In this document: piece by piece, positions 12,974 through 23,692 of the stretch | How the letters are laid out: the number at the start of each line of letters is the position of its first letter | How positions within the stretch are numbered: position 1 is the first letter of the stretch | NCBI RefSeq assembly: GCF_000002985.6 | Contig: NC_003283.11 | Location: 1,674,001-1,738,000, forward strand | DNA length: 64,000 bases | From: Caenorhabditis elegans | Lineage: Eukaryota; Nematoda; Chromadorea; Rhabditida; Rhabditidae | Reading direction: 5' to 3' | Translations under genes and position numbers: made by a program | The notes under the pieces: generated by a model | Databases searched by the model: none | The model's input: the letters and a program-made list of their open reading frames with translations, nothing else | What the model was told of the DNA's origin: nothing

Positions 12974-13447
12974 TTAGAAATATGATCTGCTTGAGCTTAT
13001 TCGTGAGACTCTTATTGGAAGAACAATCAAAACAGCATACAAACTACTGATCAAATATAGTGTTCCAGTTACACTTGACCAAGTAAACGTTTCTTCTGGG
13101 CTCTTTAATAGACATTTTTCAGATGAAAAACCAAGCGAGAAACATAAATTCGGTAAAAAACAAAAAGGGTGATGGTCCAGTAATAAACACATTAGATTCT
13201 GCTAATCTTTCAAGACTGTAAAAGGAGTCCCTTCGTTTCAAACAGATTATTTTGCTAAGAACCCAAATTCGACAAATTTTTGGTAAAATCTTCTTACTGG
13301 AACATTCATGACATAGTAAACAGTTGGGGCAATCACACCAAGGTACCAATCATGAACAAGCAAAAAGATCCGATTCAGAATATGAACATATTCAAAAATA
13401 TCGGAATAGATTCCCAAAGACACTTTCCAATTAACCAAACGCTTCAA
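12974..13447 (-). pseudogene. orphan membrane-protein remnant, C-terminal part only
   Basis: On the minus strand a block at 13447-13300 reads VHDWYLGVIAPTVYYVMNVP and ends in a GTAAGA donor. A second block (about 13205-13130) has FITGPSPFLFFTEFMF. A third (about 13095-12974) has a TM helix GTLYLISSLYAVLIVLPI before RSYF and stop. I could not connect the three in one frame, and no N-terminal part exists because the topoisomerase copy begins at 13495. I do not recognise the family with confidence. It is probably a decayed fragment truncated by arrival of the topoisomerase segment. Confidence 0.4.
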
Positions 13448-13494
13448 ATTCTTGCAAACATCTCCTTACTTGAACACTCTTGGCCAATATACGC

Positions 13495-15685
13495 ATGGAT
13501 CGTCATCGTATCCGCTTCAAGTACAATGGAGCTGACGCTATCGACATGGTGTTTTCGAAGAAGAAGAGTGAGGAGAGAAAGGACTGGCTCTCGAAGTGGA
13601 TGCGGGAGAAGAAAGACAGAAAGCAGCAGGGACTTGCTGAAGAATATCTCTACGACAAGGACACTCGATTCGTCACTTTCAAGGATTTCGTCAATCGTGA
13701 ATTGGTGCTCTTCTCGAATCTCGACAACGAGCGTTCAATTCCATGTCTTGTGGATGGTTTCAAGCCAGGACAACGGAAGGTTCTCTTCGCGTGCTTCAAG
13801 AGATCAGACAAGCATGGGGTCAAAGTGGCTCAATTGGCCGGAGGTGTCGCTGATATGTCTGCTTACCATCACGGAGAACAGTCGCTTATGACAACAATTG
13901 TGCATCTCGCCCAGGATTACGTTGGATCCAACAACATCAACTGCTTCTTCCAATCGGAATGTTCGGTACTCGTCTTCAGGGTGGAAAGGACAGTGCTTCA
14001 GCTCAGTACATCTTTACTCAACTGTCGCCAGTCACTCGTACACTCTTCCCGTCTCACGATGATAATGTTCTGCGTTTTCTTTATGAAGAAAATCAGCGAA
14101 TTGAGCCAGAGTGGTATTGTCCAATTAGTCCAATGGTTCTCGTCAATGGAGCTCAAGGGATCGATACAGGATGGCGCACGAACATCCCTAATTACAATCC
14201 ACGTGAACTGGTCAAGAACATCAAGCGTCTTATCGCCGGCGAGCCGCAGAAAGCCTTAGCTCCATGGTACAAGAACTTCCGCGGAAAGATCATTCAAATC
14301 GACCCGCGTCGATTTGCATGCTATGGTGAAGTTGCTGTGCTTGATGACAACACCATTGAGATCACCGAGTTGCCAATCAAACAGTGAACTCAAGATTACA
14401 AAGAGAAGGTTTTGGAGGGATTGATGGAGAGCTCGGACGAGAAGAAACCGCCTGTTATCGTGGACTACCAGGAGTATCACACAGATACAACTGTCAAATT
14501 CGTCGTGAAGCTGGTGCCAGGAAAACTTCGTGAATTGGAGCGCAAGCAGGATCTTCATCAAGTGCTCCAGCTCCAATCTGTCATCTGCATGAGCTCCATG
14601 GTGCTTTTCGATGCTGCCGGATGTCTTCGCACGTCCACTTCGCCAGAGGCAATTACTCAAGAGTTCTACGATAGCCGCCAAGAGAAGTACCTGCAGAGAA
14701 AGGAGTACCTCCTCGAAGTTCTTCAGGCTCAGAGCAAGCGTCTCACTAACCAGGCTCGTTTCATCCTCGCCAAGATCAACAAAGAGATTGTATTCGAGAA
14801 CAAGAAGAAGGTAGCCATTGTCGATGATTTGATCAAAATGGGTTTTGATGCTGATCCAGTGAAGAAGTGGAAGGAGGAGCAAAAGCTCAAGCTTCGTGAA
14901 TCTGGAGAAATGGACGAAGATGATCTAGCTACTGTCGCCGTCGAAGATGACGAAGGCGTTTCCTCTGCTGCGAAGGCCGTTGAAACCAAGCTATCAGGCT
15001 ACGAGTACCTTTTCGGAATGACTATCCTCGACGTTTCGGAAGAAGAGACTAACAAGCTCATCAATGAATCGGAGGAGAAGATGACAGAGCTTCGAGTGCT
15101 GAAGAAGAAGACCTGGCAAGATCTTTGGCATGAGGATCTGGACAACTTCCTTTCCGAGTTGGACAAGCAAGAGGCTCGCGAGAGGGGTGATCAAGATGCT
15201 ATGCTCGAGAATGCCGTCAAGAAGCTTGCTGCAGACGCAAAGAGCGGACGTGGATCCACGAAGAATGTGTGCCCGGAAGTCCTCCCATCCAAGGACGGAC
15301 ATCGTATCGAGCCGCGGTTTGATGCCGCAACCAAGGCAAAGTATGAAAAGATGACGCAGCCAAAGCGGGAACGCGTCAAGAAAGAGCCAAAGAAGCTGGC
15401 GTGGCAAGCCGATTGTGACGACGATGTAAGTTTTTCCTTGTAGTTTATATCATTTCCAATATTTTTTTTTAGGTTGGCGTCACTTCTGATGAAGAAGTCA
15501 TAAGAAAGCCAAAGCCACGTGCAGAAAGAAGAGCTGCAAAAAAGCCAGCTGTGGAGGCTCCAGCAAAGAAGGCTGAGCCGAAGAAGAAGAAGAACAACAA
15601 GCTCTACGACATGTCTGGCGGCGAGAGTGCTGATGACGTCGGCGAGAAAGAGGGATCGGACAATGGTAGTGTGGGAAGCGGTTAG
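13495..15685 (+). pseudogene. truncated, broken DNA topoisomerase II copy
   Basis: Two exons, 13495-15425 and 15473-15685, with canonical splice sites. Homology starts just after where TOPRIM ends (HRIRFKYNG, FSKKKSEERKDWL). It then covers the winged-helix domain (SLDNERSIP-like NLDNERSIPCLVDG, KPGQRKVLF, AYHHGEQSLM), the tower and C-gate coiled coil, and a Lys/Glu-rich C-terminal tail. The ATPase and TOPRIM domains are absent. The catalytic tyrosine codon survives (14007-14009, in SAQYIFTQ), but the usual adjacent arginine is a glutamine. Two lesions: a one-base loss in 13931-13951 that shifts frame, and TGA at 14385-14387 where the flanking sequence (ITELPIKQ, then TQDYKEKV) predicts tryptophan. 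Codon use is biased and GC-richer than the neighbours, consistent with descent from a highly expressed gene. ATPase-less topoisomerase II duplicates are known in C. elegans. Confidence 0.9.
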
Positions 15686-15699
15686 TTTATAAATATTGA

Positions 15700-16058
15700 A
15701 AATGCTTCCAGAAATCCAAAAAATTTTTTTTGTAATTTTGGCAAGGTATATGCCTGTAAAAAATAAATTGGAAACAAAATTCCCTGTGGGGCGCCTAGAA
15801 TCAAATTTCTAGGTCCAGAAACTCACGGATAATCTTTAAAAAAATATTCCAATTCATTTCTATGAAAATACTTCCAGAAATCCAAAATTTTTTTTTGTAA
15901 TTTTGTAAAAAATAAATTGGAAACAAAATGCCCTTGGGGCGCCTAGAATCAAATTTCTAGGTCCAGAAACTCACGGATAATCTTTAAAAAAATATTCCAA
16001 TTCATTTCTATGAAAATACTTCCAGAAATCCAAAATTTATTTTTTGTAATTTTGGCAA
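15700..16058 (+). repeat. direct repeat R, two tandem copies
   Basis: A unit of about 160-180 bp contains CAAGGTATATGCCTGT, then GGGGCGCCTAGAATCAAATT, then ACTTCCAGAAATCC. Copy 1 spans about 15742-15903 and copy 2 about 15904-16058. A third copy in the same orientation lies at 20523-20694, so R brackets the unusual 16.1-20.5 kb segment. Confidence 0.8.
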
Positions 16059-16136
16059 GGTTTTTCTTTTTCCGCAATTTTTCCGCAGCAAAATTTTTTT
16101 CGCGGCGATTTTTCTCCGCAGCAAAATTTTTCCACT

Positions 16137-16385
16137 GTGAACGTATAGTTCAGTTCTATTGTTTACTATTCCCTCTATTATTACTATCGCATTTCCTATC
16201 TGTCTTGTAATAGAGGTCACCGATCTGGCCTGCCCTCTAGTGTTCTACCCTTGATTATATATGCATTCTATACATCAGCGAGTGAGCGAGTGAGAGGTGA
16301 CCCATCTCCTCTCTCTCCATCCGGCCTATTTAATCAATAAATGCATGTATTAAAACACTATATTCAACAATCATAAACAGATAAT
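16137..16385. other. possible LTR-like segment
   Basis: This non-coding stretch differs in texture from its flanks. It begins TGTGAACGTATAG, contains a run of GAGTGAGCGAGTGAGAGG and an AATAAATGCATG polyadenylation-like site, and ends near AACAATCATAAACA. It could be a solo LTR of a retroelement. I see no matching second LTR or internal coding region in the window. Confidence 0.25.
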
Positions 16386-16429
16386 GAGGTACCATTATCT
16401 TCCGTTTATACCGCAGCAAAATTTTTCCG

Positions 16430-16790
16430 CAACAACGAACCGGCGGAAAAATCTACCGGCGGAAACAACTACTTGCGGATAAACTCAAACCGGCTGGAAA
16501 TTCTACTTGCGGAAAAACTCGAACCGGCGGAAAAAAACCTACTTGCCGAAAAATTCAAACCGGCGGAAAAATCTACTTGCGGAAAAACTCGAAGCGGCGG
16601 AAAAATCTACTTGCGGAAAAACTCGAACCGGCGGAAAAATCTACTTGCGGAAAAAATTGAACCGGCGGAAAAATCTATTTGCGGAAGAAATCGAACCGGC
16701 GGAAAAAATCTATTTGCGGAAAAACTCGAATCGGCGGAAAAAATCTATTTGCGGAAAAACTCGAACCGGCGGAAAAATCTACCGGCGAAA
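16430..16790 (+). repeat. 34-bp minisatellite
   Basis: About ten to eleven tandem units of 34 bp, built from CTACTTGCGGAAAAACTCGA plus ACCGGCGGAAAAAT. Because 34 is not a multiple of three, each unit shifts frame, so the Lys/Glu-rich open frames here are periodicity artefacts. Some units show single-base changes. Confidence 0.9.
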
Positions 16791-16919
16791 AAAAATCGAA
16801 TTCCACGAAAAAGAGTCGTGAAAGAGTGACGGAGAAAAAATAGAAACAACTGAAAAACATGGTTTCAAGATCGAGAAAGATTTATTGTTCACATTGAAAT
16901 CAAGTGAAAAGAGTTTTTT

Positions 16920-18600
16920 TTATTAAAAGTGAAATAAATTATAAAGTGTTGTATCCTGATTTCGTTCCGTTCCATCCTTTGTCGTCGTCTTCTTCGTAAT
17001 TCTGTAAACAATCAGTTTAGCTGAAGCATCATTCAAATCTTTCCTTACCATTCCGGTCCTTTGTTGTCCTCGTCGTCGTCGTCGTTGCCGTGGTTCTCGC
17101 CTTCTCCCGATCCAACCATTCTGATCCATTCCGATCCATTCCGATCCATCCACCCTGTTCGTCGTCGTCACCGCTTTTATCGTAAATCTGTAAAAAATCA
17201 GTTTAGCTGAAGCATCATTTGAATCTTTTGTTACTATTTTCGTGTTTCCGGAATTCATCATCTTACCATCGTCGTCTGGTCCCGATCCATTCGGCATCCT
17301 TCGTCGACTTGATCGTCGATCTGTAAAAATTCAGTTTAGATGAAGCATAATTTAAATCTTTCCTCACCCTTTCGGTCTTTTGTTGTCCTCGTCGTCGACG
17401 TCGTTGCTGATCCATTTCGATCCATTCCGATCCATTCATCCTGTTCGTTGTTATCGCTTTTATTGTAGATCTGTAAAAAATCAGTTTAGCTGAAGCATGA
17501 TTCAAATCTTTCCTTACCATTTTCTGTGTTTCCGGATTCCCTCTTTCCATCGTCCTCTCGTCCCGATCCTTCCGGCACGATCCTCCTTCGTCGACTTGAT
17601 CGTCGATCTGTAAAAATTCAGTTTAGATGAAGCATAATTTAAATCTTTCCTCACCCTTTCGGTCTTTTGTTGTCCTCGTCGTCGTCGTCGTCGTTGCTGA
17701 TCCATTCCGATCCATTTCGATCCATTCCGATCCATTCATCCTGTTCGTTGTTGTCGCTTTTATTGTAGATCTGTAAAAATTCAGTTTAGCTGAAGCATGA
17801 ATTAAATGAAATGAATTCAATTAAATTAATAATTAATGAAGAATTAAATCTTTCCTTACCATTCCGATCCCTTGTTGTCCTTGTCGTTGTCATCCTTGTC
17901 CTTGCTCTCGCCTTCTCCCGATCCAACCATGTCACTCCTTTGTTGTTGTTGTCGTTGTCGTCGTCGTTGTTCTCGCCATCACCCGATTCCATCCATCCCG
18001 ATCCATCCCGACCCATCCCAACCCATCCCGATCCATCACGATCCATTCCGATCCACCTATCCTGATCTTCGTCGTCGCGTCGATCTGTAAAAATTAGATT
18101 TTCTGAAGCATCGTTTAAATTTTTTCTCGATTCATCCATCCCGGTCCTTTGTTGATGTCGTCGTTGTCGTCGTCGTTGTTGTTCTCGCCTTCACCCGATT
18201 CCATTCATCCATCCTGATCCATCCATCCCAATCCATACCGATCCATACCGATCCATCCCGACTCATCCTCACCCATCCCGAATCCATCCCGATCCATCGC
18301 GATCCATCCCTATCCATCCCTATCCATCCCTATCCATCCCGACCCATCCCGAATCCATTCCGAATCCATCCTCATCCATCCCGAATCCATTCCGAATCCA
18401 TCCTCATCCATCCCGAATCCATTCCGAATCCATCCCGTCCGCCGATCCCGATCGTCGCATTCGAATCCATCGTTCCATCCGATCCATCGTCGCTCGAGAT
18501 CTTTTGAGTGAGATCTCGTTCCAATTCAACTCCATACTATCGCCACCTTTTGTCCATGTCTTATTTCCGTCGTCGTTCGTTCCTTCTTCTTCTGTTCTGT
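16920..18600. repeat. satellite of exon-like units rich in GATCCATTCC and GTC triplets
   Basis: At least six units of roughly 150-300 bp. Each contains a minus-strand acceptor-like TTTTTACAG, the block TTTAGCTGAAGCAT, a (GTC)n run and runs of GATCCATTCCGATCCATCC. On minus, successive units encode variants of KDLNDASAKLIFYRSTIK followed by SEWIGMD/RRRRRGQQ, so units keep both an open frame and splice-like borders. I see no start codon context or complete gene. Most likely an expanded satellite, possibly derived from an exon-intron segment. Confidence 0.65.
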
Positions 18601-20520
18601 AAAAAAGCACTTTTATAATTACCGGAAATAATGATTCTGAGAAGAAAGTTCTACACATGGGGCCGCATATTCGAAAAGTTTGCTCCTGGGAAGTAGAAGA
18701 GCACGCGGTCAGCTCTCCACCCACTTCATCAGAAGGCCTTTTGGGCCTCCTGGGAAGAATGCCGGGGGGAGATTCATTTGGTCGGGGTATTCCGGATGCC
18801 ATTCCGGAATACCCGACCGAATGAATACACTAAAATCTTTAGCTCTTGGCTTTTTTGTAAATCCTGAATTTTCAGAAATTTTATTCAGGATTTTTTAAAA
18901 GAAAAATTTGGGTTTGGCAAAAAAAATTGATTCCAATTTTTTGGAATCTTTGATTTTTGAGAACTAAATTTTGAATTTTTGAATCAAAAATGTTAAAAAT
19001 TTTTTTTTTAATCTTACGTTCTCGGTCGTCCTTTTGCTGCTCCTTGCTGTTGCTTGGTGATTATGCAGGTGGTGGCGATAGGTTAGAATAGGAGTTGCTT
19101 CTTCATGTGATGCTCTACACCGTAAGAACTGCACATCATCACCCAAGTATTCCATAGAGCAAGAACCGCCCGATCGTATCGCAGTATGGGCCCAACATCG
19201 GTTCTCATTGTTCGTTAGGAACAGAAGTACTAGCATGATGTTGGTCATTAGCCTTTATTCGCTACCTCTGAGTACGGTGTATGATCTGTTTAAGCCTCAA
19301 TTCCGATCTCCCGTTTCAGACAGTTGTCTTAGCGGTGTTATATTTAAACTTCTGTTTTTAGAAGTTTGATACTAAATGAGAAAATGATTGAGAAACTTCT
19401 GATTTCAGAAGTTTCGTAATAACTTTCCAACAAAGACGGGGAGGGGGAAAGAGAGAGGGATGTAGCAGTGTCCATTGATTGTCCGAAGCACGAGAGACTG
19501 TTCCAGTAACAGTTCCAGAGAATCCATCCATCGTTCGATCCATGTTGGGGGACAAAGGGGAGCATGCATAACATTACAGGTGCAGGGATTTGGGAAGGGA
19601 TTGGGATGAGAAAAAAGAGAAGGAAAGTTGGAAAGCGTACTTCTTCTAGAATAATTATTCTAGAAGTTGAGTGAAAATTGAGCAAAAGTCGAGAAGAGTC
19701 GAAGAATTTCAACTCTTTTCTTTGTAAGTTTTTGTTGTTTTTTTTTTTGTTGAAAAAAGGTTTTTTTTTAAATTTATACAAGTTTAGATCGGAAATCCGC
19801 TTCAAACACGATCAACTCAGGACAAAAAAGGAGTGCTAGTAGCGAAACCAGCTAAATACAACAGAGCATGGTTTCCTTAACTGTTCCAGAACACGAGCCC
19901 CTAAATCGGACTGCGGACCTGGTTTATCAAGCAAGGAGCACATCTACAGGGTGGGATGTACTCACAAGAAGGGGGTATAAGCAAAAAGGAGTGAATGACA
20001 GAAAAACAATTGGGAGGCTGGATGAACGGAGACCCGGCGTTTCCCCTGAGAAAAGAAAGAGAGAGCGTGATAGAGGCGGAGACACAGACAAGAGGGAGAC
20101 CATTACAGATCGTCTCCTTTAGAGAGTTGCAGGCAAGAGGCGTTGTGGGCCTGTGGGAAGAAGGGAAGAAGGGGGAGACGTCCGCACGGGCTGTAAATGG
20201 GTACCTGGCCGTAATCTCAAAAACGAGCACAGTAAAGTATATTTTTAGTTAATTTCCTGAAAGAAAACAGTAAAAAAGATTGTTTAATGCAATTAAACAA
20301 ATCTTTGGATATAGTTTTATTTTGAAACTTTTCATTTTACCAAGATTTTTTGAGTTAGCACTGAATTTCATTGATTTCTATTAAGTTCTTCGAATAATTT
20401 AAAATGCTTAAAGCACAGGCTCTGTGAGTAATTATGTTAAATAAATGAATTCGACACATTTGAACAAAGTCGGGCAAAACAATTTTTAGCCAAATATCTC
20501 AAATAGAGTTTCGAAAAAAA
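18601..20520. other. GC-rich segment of unknown origin, no supportable gene
   Basis: Patchwork of GC-rich and AT-rich sequence. It contains a 53-bp palindrome (18772-18824), a minus open frame at 19020-19248 beginning with a hydrophobic stretch and holding two cysteines (CSMEYLGDDVQFLRC), and purine-rich GC-rich sequence at 19860-20230 with overlapping open frames on both strands. None shows a recognisable domain or consistent splice pattern. It may be remains of a retroelement or of a gene fragment. Confidence 0.4.
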
Positions 20521-20522
20521 AC

Positions 20523-20694
20523 AAGGTATATGCCTGTAAAAAATAAATTGGAAACAAAATGCCCTGTGGGGCGCCTAGAATCAAATTTCTAGGTCCAGAA
20601 ACTCACGAATAATCTTAAAAAAAATATTCCAATTCATTTCTATGAAAATACTTCCAGAAATCCAAAATTTTTTTTTTGTAATTTTGGCAAGGTA
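20523..20694 (+). repeat. direct repeat R, third copy
   Basis: Matches the two copies at 15742-16058 over its whole length, including GGGGCGCCTAGAATCAAATT. It is immediately followed by a GGCAAATTTGCCG-type repeat (20700-20777). Confidence 0.85.
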
Positions 20695-20777
20695 TATGTT
20701 TGCCGAGCTCGGCAAATTTGCCGAATTTGCCGAATTTGCCGAGCTCGGCAAATTTTGAGATTTGCCGCACACCCCTG

Positions 20778-21078
20778 GTACCAATGTAACCGATGGACCT
20801 GTGGAAGAAGCCTAAAGCTGTGGCAGCGGCCCTCGGGCTCTCCACAACTCCCTGCGACCCTGGAAGAAACACTACCTCCCCCCGTGATTCGTTACCCGGA
20901 TGTTCGGTTCCTCAACAACAGCAATCATTTCATCCATCGTTTTGCTCGAAAGTAGCTCCTCTAAGTTCTCCAATATAAAAAAGCAAGATCTCCGGTTGGT
21001 TCTTGCAAAAATCCATTTATCCCCTTGTTTTACAGGCCATTCGTACTTGATGATGATCATTCGTACTTGATGAAACAC
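20778..21078 (-). other. possible short coding relic
   Basis: The minus strand at 21078-20872 encodes 68 aa including KYEWPVKQGDKWIFARTN and LEELLSSKTMDEM, in locally balanced base composition. The following sequence continues only in another frame (ATALGFFHRSIGYIGTRG). It could be a decayed exon; I do not recognise the family. Confidence 0.25.
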
Positions 21079-21125
21079 GAATTTTCAAGTTTCTAATTTT
21101 TTTTTCCAAAAAATTAAATTAAAAC

Positions 21126-21217
21126 GAGAATGGCTAGCTACTGATGAGACCACGGCCATTCTCAAATCATTAAAAATTACAATTTTTTCGTAGTCTAGCT
21201 AGAGTGGTCAAAACTAC
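21126..21217 (+). ncRNA. hammerhead-like structured repeat, copy 1
   Basis: Hairpin 1: GAGAATGGC pairs with GCCATTCTC around a loop containing CTGATGA. Then GACCAC can pair with distal GTGGTC next to CAAAAC (GAAAC in other copies), matching the hammerhead core order CUGAUGA, stem II, GAAA. Stems I and III are not convincing, so activity is speculative. Confidence 0.3.
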
Positions 21218-21834
21218 TAATTTAAGGTGTTTATAACGGCCACTATATTTAAAAAATTCAAAAAAAAATTGTAGGCGATCTACGCCTACCTATCGTTACG
21301 TGGCTAAAATGTAATAAAAATAGATTTTTAGTTTTTTTTTTCGTTATAAAGTCTAATTTTTTAATATTTTCGATAAATCATTAGTTTTTTCGTAGTTTTC
21401 CCAAAAAAACTAGGATTTCCTCAAAAAAAAGGCTTCAGGCAACCTACACCTACTCGGCTAAACTGTCTTTTTTTTCAAAAAGGAAAATCGAGTTTTTTCC
21501 GTTTTTTTTTGTTAAAAAGAGTCGACTTTTTTAATAATTCCGAGCAATTTCTCAATATTTTTTGATAAACCAATAGTTTTTTCGTCGAATTTTCCAAAAA
21601 GTGGAGGAGCCGGCGACCTATACCTATTTTGCCGTGGCTAAAATTTATTTTTCAAAAAATAGGTCGCCTACCAGCCGAGTTTTAGGCACGCGGTCAAAAA
21701 AGGTGTAGGTTTTTCGGTCTAATTTTTTTCCAATTTTCCCAACAAAAAAAAGCGACCTACGCCTACTGTTTTTTGTTTTAAAAATAATCGACTTTTTCAA
21801 ATACAGCATTTATTTTTCTTCCACTACGAATTAA

Positions 21835-21955
21835 AGGCGCATGCATTTTTGGGAAATGGTCTCGCCACGCGCCACTTATTGATTTAAAAATTTTTTATTT
21901 CAAAAATCAATGCGTGGCGAGACCATTTTGCGAAAATGCATGCGCCTTTAAAGTT
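21835..21955. repeat. palindromic element with AAAGGCGCATGC arms
   Basis: Near-perfect inverted repeat. AAGGCGCATGCATTTTTGGG and ATGGTCTCGCCACGCG face their complements across an AT-rich centre, ending GCATGCGCCTTTAAA. Other copies are at 22483-22601 and 26900-27018. Confidence 0.85.
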
Positions 21956-22091
21956 GTTTTTTATTTTCAAATTTTCAGAATTTTCAAATGGAACGAGATT
22001 TTCTTCAGAGCACCGATCTGGAAAGGAGCCACGGACGAAGAAACACGAATTTTCGAGCTTCTAATTTTTTTCCAAAAAATTAAATTAAAAC

Positions 22092-22177
22092 GAGAATGGC
22101 TAGCTACTGATGAGACCACGGCCATTCTCAATTCGTTAAAAATAACAAGGTAGTCTAGCTAGAGTGGTCGAAACTAC
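22092..22177 (+). ncRNA. hammerhead-like structured repeat, copy 2
   Basis: Carries the full pattern: the GAGAATGGC/GCCATTCTC hairpin, CTGATGAGACCAC, then GTGGTCGAAAC with intact GAAA. A closing GTAGT...ACTAC pair flanks the second half. Confidence 0.3.
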
Positions 22178-22482
22178 TTTTTTCAGGTGTTTTTAACGTC
22201 CACTATATTTAAAAAAATCAAAAAAAATTTCGTAGGCGACCTACGCCTACATTTCCGTGGCTAAAATCTAATTTTTTGGTAAAAAATCGACTTCTTTCAA
22301 TAATTCCGAGTAATTTCTCAATATTTTTTTGATGAATCAATATTTTTTTTTCCGCGGAATTTTCTCAAAAAATGCCATATTAAAAAAATGGTTTCGATTT
22401 TAAAAATAATCGATTTTTTTTTGTTTTTTCGTTTAAAATCGACTTTTTCAAATACAGTATTTATTTTTCTTCCATTACGACT

Positions 22483-22601
22483 TTAAAGGCGCGTGCATTT
22501 TCGCAAAATGGTCCCGCCACGCGCCGTTCAAAATATATTTTCAAAATCAATGTGTGGCGAGACCATTTCGCGAAAATGCGTGCGCCTTTGAATTCGTAGT
22601 A
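22483..22601. repeat. palindromic element with AAAGGCGCGTGC arms
   Basis: Inverted repeat around ATGGTCCCGCCACGCG / TGTGTGGCGAGACCAT. Same family as 21835-21955. Confidence 0.8.
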
Positions 22602-23038
22602 TAAGAAAAAAACATTTTAATTCCGGATAAGTTCTCTATATCAAAATAAAAATAATTTTATCATCAAAATCACCCTTTTTGTTGATAAATCAAGAAAAAA
22701 TAATCATTATTTTACGAAAAAATAGAAGTTGGAGCAGAGGCACGGTAAGACAATGAAATATTTACATGAAAATTGGTATGTACATATTAATTTCAAAAAA
22801 TTAAGAGTATAATATGCTATGAATAATAGCTTTATTCCAGAAGAATTGACAGAAATCAGCGGAGAAGTGCACACAAGTCATTGGTCGATCGTCGTGGGCT
22901 TCCTCAAAATAGGTAGCCTACCAGGCGAGTTGTAGGCGACGGCAGTGTGTTTTTGTTCGACTTTTTTGTTGAAAATCGCGGAGGAAATCACTGAGGAACT
23001 TCAATTTTCAAGTTTTTTCTCAAAAATTCACATAAAAC

Positions 23039-23134
23039 GAGAATGGCTAGCTACTGATGAGACCACGGCCATTCTCAAATCAATCATTAAAAATTACAGT
23101 TATTTAGTAGTCTAGCTAGAGTGGTCGAAACAAC
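23039..23134 (+). ncRNA. hammerhead-like structured repeat, copy 3
   Basis: Same organisation, with intact CTGATGAGACCAC and GTGGTCGAAAC. The closing GTAGT/ACTAC pair is weakened because the right side reads ACAAC. It directly abuts the palindrome at 23143. Confidence 0.3.
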
Positions 23135-23142
23135 AAATTTTA

Positions 23143-23428
23143 TTACAGGAGCACAAAATTCCGAGAATGCGTACTGCACAACATGTCTGACGCGCAAAAT
23201 ATCTCGTAGCGAAAACTACAGAAATTCTTTAAATTACTACTGTAGCACTGGTGTCGATTTACGGGCTCGCTGTTTTCAATTTTCTTTATAAATGGTTTCC
23301 GTAAATCCACACAAGCGCTACAGTAGTCAAATAAAGGATTACTGTAGTTTTCGCTACGAGATATTTTATATTTTTTTGGCAATTTCGTTGCGCAATACAC
23401 ATTCTCAGAATTTAGTGTTCATGTAATA
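23143..23428. repeat. palindromic repeat family P
   Basis: Inverted repeat. The left arm has GAGAATGCGTACTG, GACGCGCAAAATATCTCG and TAGCGAAAACTACAG. The right arm has the complementary CTGTAGTTTTCGCTACGAG and ends TTCTCAGAATTTAGTG. A half copy lies at 23693-23790 and a compact full copy at 52822-53030. Confidence 0.85.
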
Positions 23429-23692
23429 ATATTTTAAACGACCACTCAGTTTTCAGAAAAAAACTGCGAAATGATGAAAATTTTAGCTCTGCTCTCGACG
23501 TCACTGGCTCCCTCATATTCACGAATGGAAGATAATTACGGTATTTTGTCGAATTACGCAGCTCGTGTACTTCTCGAGGAAAAGTTTTTACAGCTTTCGG
23601 CAAAATATTCTGATTTTGCACGACTTTTGCAAATTTTTTTGTTGTAAATACCTAATTTCTAAATCTTTTTTATTGAATTTATGTGAAAAATT

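Larger units (their letters stand above)
21080..23142. repeat. composite repeat zone 1
   Basis: Mosaic of recurring modules. They are (i) a structured unit with CTGATGA and GTGGTCGAAAC cores at 21126-21217, 22092-22177 and 23039-23134; (ii) GTAGGCGACCTACGCCTAC runs followed by CGTGGCTAAAAT; and (iii) palindromes with AAAGGCGCATGCATTTT arms. The order (i)-(ii)-(iii) repeats at least twice here and again at 25880-27250. No coding sequence is supportable. Confidence 0.75.

Noticed and set aside
16473-16829. Lys/Glu-rich plus-strand proteins
   Set aside because: They overlap in two frames over a 34-bp minisatellite, with no start context or splice pattern.
19020-19248. Secreted peptide gene on minus
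   Set aside because: The hydrophobic start is short and followed at once by Asn/Glu; no splice partner or conserved pattern, so left as unknown.
21126-21217. Complete hammerhead ribozyme
   Set aside because: Only the core order and stem II could be matched; I could not fold stems I and III around a proper cleavage site, so I report a similarity, not a ribozyme.
21126-23134. C/D-box snoRNA reading of the TGATGA motif
   Set aside because: No D box (CTGA) and no terminal stem at the expected distance.
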